Below are positions 1 to 5,791 of a stretch of 5,791 bases of DNA, piece by piece. The position numbers and the translations under genes were made by a program. The stretch covers positions 1,547-7,337 of the forward strand of contig DBCE01000177.1 in the NCBI GenBank assembly GCA_002292895.1, given 5' to 3'. The stretch is from Phycisphaerales bacterium UBA966 (GTDB lineage: Bacteria > Planctomycetota > Phycisphaerae > Phycisphaerales > SM1A02). The notes beneath the pieces were generated by a model. The model made no database searches, had not been told where the DNA came from, and saw only the letters and a program-made list of their open reading frames with translations. Each line of letters opens with the position of its first letter. Positions within the stretch are counted from its first letter, which is position 1.

Positions 1-1163
1 GTCATGGCGTTGATGGTGTTCCCCGTGGCATACAGCCCAATGATGGCGCCCATGACGGCAAGCGGAATAGACATGGTGGCAATCAGCGTCATGCGCCAGT
101 CACCCAAAAACAACAGAATCATGATGGAAACCAGCACGGCGCCCACAATTCCCTCAAACACCAGTGAGCCCAAAGCCGAACGCACCGCGACGGTTTGATC
201 CATCACCAAATCCAGCTTGGTGCCCTTGGGAAGCCGCTCTTCCATTCCTGGAATATTGGCGCGTACTCCATCCACCACACTCAAGCTGCTTGAACCACGC
301 TGGCGGTACACCGGCACGAATACTTCGTTGCGGTCATCAATGCGAACGCGCGATGTCTGAATGGCCGATGCGTCTTCAGCACGCCCGATGTCACGCAACA
401 GCACGGAGGCCTGCGCGCCAAGGGTAATGGGAAGATCGTTCAAATCTTCCACACGCTCCACCATGGCATTACTGTCAAGCAGAACCTGCTCTGATCCGAA
501 GTACGCGGTACCCGGAGTCACCATCAAATTTCCGCGCCGCAACGCTGCAACAACATCCATCGGCGCGTAATTGCGCGCTTCCATCTTGGCAGGATCAAGG
601 TAGATCATCACACTGCGATCACGTCCACCAACTACTACGGGCGCAATGCAACCCGGAACAGCGCCGAGCATGTTGCGCACATTGATGCGCGCAATGTCCT
701 TCTGGCGCGCATCGTCCATGGAAAGGTTGGTTACCGTGAGAATGCCAACCGGCATGGTGCCGGTTGCATCAAACGGCAGCGCCACTGGCGGCAGCGTGTT
801 GGGCGGAAGATTTGGCAGCGCACCCAATGCCAACGAGTTGGTCAGCGTCAATGCCTCATTGGGATCAATGTCGTCGCGGAAATACACCTTGACAACACTG
901 ACTCCAGGAACCGATCGCGACTCAACAAGCCGTGCGCCCGGCGCCTGATTCACCCATCGCTCAATACGATTGGTGATGGTCTTCTCAATCGACGAAGCCG
1001 GCATGCCCGGGTAGTACGTGAGTACCTGCACCGCCGGCGACTTGAATACCGGCAGAATGTCCACCGGAATCCGCGTCAACGACAGAATTCCCAGGATCGC
1101 TAGCACCAACGCGAACGCTGCCACCACGTACGGATTTCGGACGGAAAGGCGAATCAGCCACAT
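1..1163 (-). CDS. RND-family efflux transporter permease subunit, N-terminal part (runs off the window)
   Basis: Inner-membrane pump of the AcrB/CusA/MdtB superfamily, which uses the proton gradient to export drugs, metals or other solutes through an adaptor and an outer-membrane channel. The first 387 codons are visible, starting at the ATG at 1163-1161, and no stop interrupts them. Residues 1-30 (MWLIRLSVRNPYVVAAF...) form the short cytoplasmic start and TM1. The RIPVDILP motif (31-38) and a YPGMP motif (51-55) open the first porter subdomain, as in RND permeases. About 327-387 give TM2 (338-353), the FLGDWR turn and TM3, followed by the GNTINAM segment. The window ends just before TM4, so the proton-relay Asp residues (AcrB D407/D408) cannot be checked. 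GAGGT lies about 10 bases upstream of the ATG as a modest ribosome-binding site. The N-terminus resembles a subtype I recall from planctomycetes. No adaptor gene lies upstream; it may lie beyond the left edge. Substrate is unknown. Confidence 0.93.
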   Translation of the reverse strand, partial: MWLIRLSVRNPYVVAAFALVLAILGILSLTRIPVDILPVFKSPAVQVLTYYPGMPASSIEKTITNRIERWVNQAPGARLVESRSVPGVSVVKVYFRDDIDPNEALTLTNSLALGALPNLPPNTLPPVALPFDATGTMPVGILTVTNLSMDDARQKDIARINVRNMLGAVPGCIAPVVVGGRDRSVMIYLDPAKMEARNYAPMDVVAALRRGNLMVTPGTAYFGSEQVLLDSNAMVERVEDLNDLPITLGAQASVLLRDIGRAEDASAIQTSRVRIDDRNEVFVPVYRQRGSSSLSVVDGVRANIPGMEERLPKGTKLDLVMDQTVAVRSALGSLVFEGIVGAVLVSIMILLFLGDWRMTLIATMSIPLAVMGAIIGLYATGNTINAM

Positions 1164-1290
1164 CGTGCGTCGACCTCAGCTCGGGATCGGCACACGGCCG
1201 CGTTGAAATGTTGCTCCACGGGCTGCAGTCTAGCGATTTACCAAGAACAATCAGTTGGTATTTCGGTCGCCGCCTCCTAGGCTATGCGTT
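1164..1290. promoter_or_regulatory. Divergent intergenic region between RND pump and amylase
   Basis: These 127 bases separate two genes transcribed away from each other, so promoters for both should lie here. No strong sigma-70 match is seen. For the plus strand, TTGGTA (1255-1260) is 17 bases from TAGGCT (1278-1283), which is weak (4/6 and 3/6 matches) and would put the transcript start almost on the GTG at 1291, making a leaderless message. For the minus strand, a TAGACT-like -10 lies near 1226-1231 with a poor -35. TAGG at 1278-1281 is the only Shine-Dalgarno-like string before the amylase start. The promoter positions are guesses; that the region is regulatory follows from the gene arrangement. 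Confidence 0.5.
1234..1265. repeat. Imperfect inverted repeat, possible operator
   Basis: Arms CGATTTACCAA (1234-1244) and TTGGTATTTCG (1255-1265) are complementary at 9 of 11 positions, with a perfect 6-base core TACCAA/TTGGTA, separated by 10 bases. The arm centres are 21 bases apart, about two helical turns, which would suit a dimeric regulator bound on one face of the DNA. It lies in the divergent promoter region. A repeat this imperfect could arise by chance when many spacings are allowed, so this is only a candidate. Confidence 0.3.
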
Positions 1291-3867
1291 GTGACTTTCC
1301 GCCCACCTGCCACCACTGCTGTGCTCGCCGCCCTACTCATGACGGCATCGGCACATGCAGACACGCCGCCCATCGTGCGCGCGCCGCAGGACGAAATCAT
1401 TTATCAAATCATGCCGATCGCCTGGCGCGATTCCAACCTCGACACCGTGGGCTCGGTGTCCACGCGCTTTGGCGACTTCGGCGGCCTCGCCGCTACGGAG
1501 AGTCTCGACTATCTGCAGTACCTCGGCGTGACGATGGTCTATCTGCAACCGATCTTTCCGTCGGCGGCGTACCACGGGTACCAACACGGACCCGCTGACC
1601 AACTCAACTCGCGCTTCGGCACTGAGGCGCAGTTCTTGGCGTTTGTGGACGCAGCCCATGCGCGCGGCATCAAGGTGATCCTGGACTTTGTTGCCTACGG
1701 CATCAGCCAGAATTCGCCGTACTACGCATCGGCGTTTGGAAATCCTTCAAGTATCTACGATCCGTGGTTGGCGTTCACCAACGCCGCCAACACGTCATAT
1801 GTCGGCTCGCTCTACACCACCTGGAACGGCGGGCAGGTTGGTTTCATTCACTGGAACCTCACCAACGCCGCCGCAGTGAACACCGTCACCAACTGGGCCA
1901 AGAAGTGGCTTGATCCAAACGGCGACGGAAACACCGCCGACGGCGTTGACGGCTTCCGGCTCGACCACGCATGGGCGAGCGGTGGCGAAGGCTGGGGCGC
2001 CAACATCACCTTCTGGGAAACGTGGTGCACCGCATTGCGCACGGTGCGTCCAGACGTCTTCATCTTCTGCGAGCCATCGGATTGGGGCAATTACGGCACC
2101 GACCTGCTCACCACCAACGCCTTTGATGCGGTGATCACCAAGCCGTGGCAATTTGCCGCGCGTTCAGCGGTCACCAACCGAAACGCATCGGGTCTGTACA
2201 GCTCCATGGCAACCACCGTTGCTGCGGTACCTGCAGGAAAGTTCATCGTTGCGCAGACCAGCGACCACGACGCCAACCGACTTGCCTCTGATTTCGGCAG
2301 CAACAATGCTCGCCAATTGCTCGCCGCTGCGATTCTCTTCACCCAGCCATTCACGCCAAACATCTACTTCGGTGACGAAATCGGCATGAAGGGCACCAAA
2401 GCGGGCGGAACAACCGACGCGAACGACATCCCCATGCGCGAGCCCTTCAAGTGGCAAGCCGTCGCCGGCGCTCCCATGAGCAATTATGCCGCTGCCGTTG
2501 CTGGCACGCCGCCACCGACCTACGCCACCAACAACGACGGCCGCAGCGTGCAAGAGCAGAAGGGTGTTGCTGGTTCGATCTTAGAAACGTATCGATCACT
2601 CATCGCCGTGCGTAAAAACTCAGTGGCACTTCGGCGTGGTGCGTATCTCCCGGTTACCTGCCCCAACACTGGTATCTACGCATTTGTGCGTAGCGATGCG
2701 GCAGAGACCGTGCTGGTAGTCATCAACCTTAACTCCACTTCCGCAAGTAGCACCGTTGATCTCAGCGCGTTCACCGTGCCCGCAACCGGCACCGTTCCAA
2801 CGAGCCTGGAAAACGGCACAACGCTCCCGATCATCACCGCGTCCAACAAGGGTGCGTATCCAGTCTCGCTGGCAGCCCGTTCGTGGTTTATCGCGCGCGC
2901 CGCGCTTTCCATTCCGCAGGTGGTGACGCACCCGGACATCGATGGCCGCTCGCTACCAACTGACGCGGGCGCCACCGCACTGCGTGCAACGCAAGCGTGC
3001 CTCTCATCGTTTGCAGACAACGTTGGCGAACTCAACCAGCTCTTTGCACGCGCTGACGGCGACGCGCTGCGCGTTTCCATCACCGGCAATCTGCCGCAAG
3101 ATGGCACCTCGCTTGATCTCTTCATTGATATCGATCCGGGAGCGGGCACCGGGCAAAATCGCCTTGTGACAGCGCATCTTCCTTCGCCACCCGGCGGACT
3201 CGCGCCACTTGATGGCACCACCTTTGACACTGGCTTTGCGCCCGACGCCCTCTATTACATCAACACCGTGGGTTCGCTCGTCTATGTCGATCGCGTCAAC
3301 CTGCCCGGTGCAGGCACACTGGCTACGAAAGACTTTCTTGGCACCGTGGCGCTGAACTCCGGACGCGGCGTACTGAGTGCTGGTGGAAATCCAAACAACG
3401 TTGAAGTTGGGTTTGACAATACCAACACCGCCGGCATCACTGCTGCAAGTGTTGTCAACGCCGCCACCGCCAGCGCGGGCATCGAACTACGCATTCCATT
3501 TGCAGACCTTGGACTCGCTGCTGACTTCGCAGGATCGGTGGCGCTCACTGCGTTCATCGAACGTGTTGACGGCACCATCTCCAACCAGTGGCTCCCCGCC
3601 CTGCCCGCAGGAAGCGGCGACCCTGGTATCGCCCCGAATGCAAACAACATCGCTGGCACGCAACACTTGACCGTGTTCCTCGGAGCGGTCGCCGACCTCA
3701 ACGGGGACGGCTTGGTGAACGGCATCGACCTTGGCACCCTGCTCGGCAACTGGGGACCAACGCCACCTGGCCCTGGCTTCACCCTTGGCGACCTGAACCG
3801 TGACGGCATCGTGGATGGCGCTGACCTCGGCCGAATGCTCGCGCAGTGGGGCACGAACGGCGGGTGA
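1291..3867 (+). CDS. Secreted GH13 alpha-amylase-family glycosidase with C-terminal dockerin-like repeats
   Basis: Predicted exported retaining glycosidase acting on alpha-glucans such as starch or maltodextrins (858 residues). The GTG at 1291 is chosen because it gives a compact signal peptide (MTFRPPATTAVLAALLMTASAHA, cut before D24); an upstream in-frame TTG at 1255 would add 12 residues, and an ATG at 1284 is out of frame. The barrel starts at IIYQIMPIAWRDSN (36-49), with YHGYQHG at 94-100. The catalytic motifs are GFRLDHAW with nucleophile D225, FIFCEPSDWG with acid/base E261, and TSDHD with H326 and D327. The LDPNGDGNTADG segment before GFRLD is typical of several GH13 groups. Region I reads LDFVAYG (131-137), so Asp is kept but the usual His is absent. 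Domain C spans about 440-539. Residues 541-800 form a separate beta-rich module, and 802-854 carry two dockerin-like repeats. Exact specificity (alpha-amylase, maltogenic or other) cannot be told. Confidence 0.93.
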   Translation: MTFRPPATTAVLAALLMTASAHADTPPIVRAPQDEIIYQIMPIAWRDSNLDTVGSVSTRFGDFGGLAATESLDYLQYLGVTMVYLQPIFPSAAYHGYQHGPADQLNSRFGTEAQFLAFVDAAHARGIKVILDFVAYGISQNSPYYASAFGNPSSIYDPWLAFTNAANTSYVGSLYTTWNGGQVGFIHWNLTNAAAVNTVTNWAKKWLDPNGDGNTADGVDGFRLDHAWASGGEGWGANITFWETWCTALRTVRPDVFIFCEPSDWGNYGTDLLTTNAFDAVITKPWQFAARSAVTNRNASGLYSSMATTVAAVPAGKFIVAQTSDHDANRLASDFGSNNARQLLAAAILFTQPFTPNIYFGDEIGMKGTKAGGTTDANDIPMREPFKWQAVAGAPMSNYAAAVAGTPPPTYATNNDGRSVQEQKGVAGSILETYRSLIAVRKNSVALRRGAYLPVTCPNTGIYAFVRSDAAETVLVVINLNSTSASSTVDLSAFTVPATGTVPTSLENGTTLPIITASNKGAYPVSLAARSWFIARAALSIPQVVTHPDIDGRSLPTDAGATALRATQACLSSFADNVGELNQLFARADGDALRVSITGNLPQDGTSLDLFIDIDPGAGTGQNRLVTAHLPSPPGGLAPLDGTTFDTGFAPDALYYINTVGSLVYVDRVNLPGAGTLATKDFLGTVALNSGRGVLSAGGNPNNVEVGFDNTNTAGITAASVVNAATASAGIELRIPFADLGLAADFAGSVALTAFIERVDGTISNQWLPALPAGSGDPGIAPNANNIAGTQHLTVFLGAVADLNGDGLVNGIDLGTLLGNWGPTPPGPGFTLGDLNRDGIVDGADLGRMLAQWGTNGG
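2911..3690 (+). other. Uncharacterised beta-rich module of the amylase
   Basis: Residues about 541-800 lie between the alpha-amylase domain C and the dockerin-like repeats. Visible landmarks are SLDLFIDIDPGAGTGQN (607-623), FDTGFAPDALYYIN (645-658), VEVGFDNTNTAGI, GIELRIPFADLGL (around 730-742) and a closing ISNQWLPALPAG. The alternating hydrophobic pattern and the F-I-D-I-D strand suggest a beta sandwich. From memory, similar segments (ending with strands like 'SNQ.LP.LP') recur in planctomycetal secreted proteins next to dockerin-like tails. It may bind carbohydrate, in the manner of CBM9 or DOMON-like folds, but that is inference. Boundaries are approximate. Confidence 0.5.
3694..3852 (+). 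repeat. C-terminal dockerin-like pair of calcium loops (amylase)
   Basis: Two copies of a 21-residue unit: residues 802-822 (D-L-N-G-D-G...NWG) and 834-854 (D-L-N-R-D-G...QWG). In both, calcium-loop positions 1, 3, 5, 9 and 12 are filled by acidic or Asn residues (D802, N804, D806, N810, D813; D834, N836, D838, D842, D845), as in type I dockerin F-hand loops. Each ends in a helix closing with W-G. A proline-rich spacer (PTPPGPG) separates them. Type I dockerins bind cohesins in clostridial cellulosomes; no cohesin is visible here, so the partner is unknown. Confidence 0.85.
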
Positions 3868-4027
3868 TTGGCTGCTCAGAAACCTCCATCGAACCACGCA
3901 CAACGACACGGTGCCTCCACCCGAGCCGACGACAATCACTTATTGACCAAAAATTGAAGGGCCCTCCAGACCGCATTATTTGAATTTCCATTGTGGCATC
4001 TGCTCCGCACGCGCGTAAGTTCTCCTT
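3868..4027 (+). promoter_or_regulatory. Intergenic gap between amylase and lectin-esterase genes
   Basis: These 160 bases hold no supported gene. No strong terminator is visible; the best hairpin after the amylase stop (GGTG/CACC around 3910-3921) has only a 4-base stem and no T-run. An AT-richer stretch around 3940-3990 offers a weak promoter candidate, TTGAAG (3954-3959) with TATTTG (3977-3982) at 17-base spacing. The 8-base palindrome AGGGCCCT (3958-3965) sits between. An in-frame stop at 4016-4018 fixes the next gene's start. The two genes could be cotranscribed or separately transcribed; the sequence does not decide. Confidence 0.35.
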
Positions 4028-5719
4028 ATGGTCCCCTGCCGACAACTGTTCCGTGCACTGCTCGCCGCGCTGGTCACTGCCTCAGCTCACGGCCAAGGCG
4101 GCGCCACCTGCACCGCAGCCATTAACGAGTACTTCCTTGCGCCGGCATCGGGCTCGTTCTATGGGGCGGCGCAAGCGGTCAATCTTTCGGGTTACACGCG
4201 ACTGCGCCTGGTGCAAGACGGATCGCCAAATTCTTCTGGCACGTGGGTCTCCGCACCCATCGCCAGCAACATCACTGAATTCACCGCAACGTTTCGATTC
4301 AGTTTCCGCAACAGCGTCGGTGGCCCGGGCGATGGATTCTCATTCCTCTGGGGCAACCTTTCCAATGCGTCCGGCACACGCATGTCTGGTGGTGAAAATG
4401 GCGTGCAAGCATTCGTGCAAGATCAATCCGGTCTGAGTGTTGGGTTTGCCAGCTATCCCGGAGCAGGCGCCAACGGCGTGAACGGCAAGTGGGCGGGTGG
4501 CACTAGTTTCGCATTCGTTCCGTTCACGTACACGCCAGTCACTTGGACAACCACTGCGCTGGCTGCCAACACCATTCGCATGGCGACCGCCACCGTCTTT
4601 TGGTCACGCAGCACCGGAACGCGAGTCACCATTGCTGTTCCTGGAAACACAGGAACCCTCATCTATATCGATAAGGGCCAACCACAAACCGCCGCAATCA
4701 ATTCCGCTGGTTGGTCATTCGGATTCGCAGCGCGCAACGGCGCAGTTGATGAAGACGTGCTGATTGGGGAATTCAGGGTCAACGCCATCGTGGAGTGCCC
4801 GGATCCGCGCAGTCCTGCTGACCTTGATCGCGACTGCCTGGTTTCCGGTGCTGACCTTGCAACCGTACTCAGTAACTGGGGACCATGCGGCAGCACGCCG
4901 TGCGTTGGCGATATTGACAACAATGGCTCCGTTGGTGGCAGCGATCTCGCTGGCGTCTTAGGCGCGTGGGGCGATGCCAATTGCGTGACCCCGGTGTCAT
5001 CCGATCGACTAGTGATGCGGCCACTTGGAACCACCAGCGCTGCACAAGGCTTCTGGGAATACCTACCGGCTGGATACGCCACGCGCAACGACTGGCCACT
5101 CTTGGTGTGCCTCCATGGCATTGGCGAAAATGGCAACGGAACCTCGGCGGAGCTCACCCGCTTGCTCTCGAATGGCGTTCCGCAACTCATCAGGGGGAAC
5201 GGCTGGCCAGTGGCCGCGTCCACTGCGGGCGACGCGTTTGTGGTGGTTGCTCCGCAGAACGCACGCGGCGGCTGCCACAACCCAACCGATGTTGACGCCT
5301 TCCTGCGATGGGCAGCCAACCGCTACGGCGTAGACCAAAGTCGCATCTACCTGACGGGGCTCAGTTGTGGCGCGATCGGTACATGGGAATACCTCCGAAC
5401 CGTTGGCGCAAACGCCCTGCCCGCTGCCGTGGTGCCCATCTGCGGCAATGGCATCGACGCATGGAATCAACGCGGTTGCCTGCTTGGAAACATGCCCATG
5501 TGGGCCTTTCATGGTGACGCCGACGGAACCATTCCGGTGCAAGGATCCATCGTCCCAGTGACGGGCGTTGCGGGTTGCACCTCACCAGTGGCGGCGGATG
5601 CGCGGCTGACCATCTATCCGGGCGTCGGGCACGATTCGTGGACGGCCACTTACAACCTCAGCGCTGGGCATGACATCTATGCGTGGTTCCTGACGCATCG
5701 CCGAACCACCACTCCGTAA
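4028..5719 (+). CDS. Secreted lectin-dockerin-esterase fusion (alpha/beta hydrolase, predicted peptidase/esterase type)
   Basis: Predicted exported three-part protein of 563 residues. The ATG at 4028 is the first possible start after an in-frame stop at 4016 and yields a signal peptide (R5, R9, core ALLAALVTA, cut near AHG-Q23). Residues about 27-258 resemble an L-type lectin (concanavalin-like) sandwich: FRFSFRNSV, then PGDGFSFLWG with D102, and GLSVGFASY (135-143). Residues 265-315 are two dockerin-like loops. Residues 325-560 form an alpha/beta hydrolase: the YLPAGY start (345-350), oxyanion segment LHGIGENGNG (362-371), nucleophile elbow GLSCG (S446), FHGDADGTIP with D499, and GVGHDSW with H535, so the triad is complete. 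This pattern (RIYLTGLS, VPICG, WAFHG, GHDSW) matches COG4099-type 'predicted peptidases', which are more likely carbohydrate or ester esterases. It probably removes acyl groups from polysaccharide held by the lectin domain, but the substrate is not known. Confidence 0.9.
   Translation: MVPCRQLFRALLAALVTASAHGQGGATCTAAINEYFLAPASGSFYGAAQAVNLSGYTRLRLVQDGSPNSSGTWVSAPIASNITEFTATFRFSFRNSVGGPGDGFSFLWGNLSNASGTRMSGGENGVQAFVQDQSGLSVGFASYPGAGANGVNGKWAGGTSFAFVPFTYTPVTWTTTALAANTIRMATATVFWSRSTGTRVTIAVPGNTGTLIYIDKGQPQTAAINSAGWSFGFAARNGAVDEDVLIGEFRVNAIVECPDPRSPADLDRDCLVSGADLATVLSNWGPCGSTPCVGDIDNNGSVGGSDLAGVLGAWGDANCVTPVSSDRLVMRPLGTTSAAQGFWEYLPAGYATRNDWPLLVCLHGIGENGNGTSAELTRLLSNGVPQLIRGNGWPVAASTAGDAFVVVAPQNARGGCHNPTDVDAFLRWAANRYGVDQSRIYLTGLSCGAIGTWEYLRTVGANALPAAVVPICGNGIDAWNQRGCLLGNMPMWAFHGDADGTIPVQGSIVPVTGVAGCTSPVAADARLTIYPGVGHDSWTATYNLSAGHDIYAWFLTHRRTTTP
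4820..4972 (+). repeat. Internal dockerin-like pair (lectin-esterase)
   Basis: Two units at residues 265-285 and 295-315. Loop 1 has D265, D267, D269, S273 and D276 at the calcium positions; the usual Gly at position 6 is C270. Loop 2 has D295, D297, N299, G303 and D306, so position 9 lacks a side-chain ligand. Both end in W-G. The spacer PCGSTPCVG carries C287 and C292, and C319 follows the second unit. WGPC...C spacers of this type are, from memory, frequent in Phycisphaerae. The loops are somewhat less canonical than those of the upstream amylase. Confidence 0.8.
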
Positions 5720-5721
5720 GC

Positions 5722-5751
5722 GGCGTTCCACGCCACGCGTTGCGCGCAGCG
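5722..5751 (+). terminator. Tandem short hairpins after the lectin-esterase stop, weak terminator candidate
   Basis: GGCGT (5722-5726) and ACGCC (5730-5734) form a 5-base-pair stem with a 3-base loop, two bases after the stop codon. CGTTG (5738-5742) and CAGCG (5747-5751) form a second stem of five pairs including one G-T. Neither is followed by a T-run, so intrinsic termination is doubtful; they could instead shape the 3' end. The rest of the tail up to 5791 shows no supported gene. Confidence 0.2.
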
Positions 5752-5791
5752 ACCATGGTTGGCACGCTCCCCGTTACGGCTTGATTGACTG

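Noticed and set aside
646..948. 100-residue open frame on the plus strand opposite the RND gene
   Set aside because: It is antisense to the clearly conserved RND porter domain.
1255..1290. TTG at 1255 as amylase start
   Set aside because: It would add 12 residues before an already complete signal peptide; the GTG at 1291 gives the usual length. It is not excluded.
1333..1400. Similar signal peptides (LAAL..TASAH) of the two plus-strand genes as a sign of gene duplication
   Set aside because: The mature proteins are unrelated apart from the dockerin-like units, and short Ala/Leu-rich signal peptides look alike easily.
1284..1598. ATG at 1284 as start of a 104-residue overlapping gene
   Set aside because: The frame is rich in Arg and His, has no motif, and overlaps the signal peptide and barrel start of the amylase, which explains the region.
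2676..3230. 184-residue open frame on the minus strand inside the amylase gene
   Set aside because: It is an antisense shadow of the amylase and has no domain features.
3282..3854. 190-residue open frame on the minus strand inside the amylase 3' part
   Set aside because: It is antisense to the beta module and dockerin repeats, has Pro/Arg/Ser-rich composition, and shows no motif.
3908..3923. Terminator after the amylase gene
   Set aside because: The stem is only four base pairs (GGTG/CACC) and no T-run follows.
4663..5319. 218-residue open frame on the minus strand inside the lectin-esterase gene
   Set aside because: It is fully antisense to a gene with a complete catalytic triad and shows no recognisable motif; long antisense frames are expected in GC-rich coding DNA.
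5713..5779. Long-range pairing of CCGTAA with TTACGG at the right end
   Set aside because: It is six base pairs over more than 50 bases and is expected by chance.

Overview
The window holds three protein-coding genes and reads like a chromosomal piece of a Planctomycetota bacterium, most likely of the Phycisphaerae type. The evidence is two secreted enzymes that each carry a pair of dockerin-like calcium-loop repeats ending in a W-G motif (DLNGDG..., with NWGP and WGPC variants). This style is, from memory, a hallmark of Phycisphaerae exported proteins. An RND pump whose N-terminus looks like planctomycetal homologues, and start codons without clear Shine-Dalgarno sequences, agree with this. 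The lineage is inferred; no rRNA or other marker gene is present.

Layout. Positions 1-1163 (minus strand) are the N-terminal 387 codons of an RND-family efflux permease that runs off the left edge. A 127-base divergent intergenic region (1164-1290) must hold the 5' signals of both flanking genes and contains an imperfect inverted repeat. Positions 1291-3867 (plus) encode an 858-residue secreted GH13 alpha-amylase-family enzyme: signal peptide, catalytic barrel with Asp/Glu/Asp triad, beta-sandwich domain C, an extra beta-rich module, and a C-terminal dockerin-like pair. After a 160-base gap, positions 4028-5719 (plus) encode a 563-residue secreted protein: signal peptide, L-type-lectin-like domain, internal dockerin-like pair, and a C-terminal alpha/beta-hydrolase esterase with a complete Ser-Asp-His triad. 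The last 72 bases hold short GC-rich hairpins and no supported gene.

How they fit together. The two plus-strand genes probably belong to one extracellular carbohydrate-processing locus: an alpha-glucan-active hydrolase and a lectin-linked esterase, both exported and both carrying the same type of calcium-binding module. The RND pump is transcribed away from them and need not be related in function.

No clearly new biological system is visible. The points most worth checking are the non-canonical GH13 region I (no histidine), the dockerin pair placed inside the lectin-esterase protein, the probable loss of a metal ligand in the lectin domain, the uncharacterised beta module in the amylase, and what dockerin-like modules do in bacteria of this kind.
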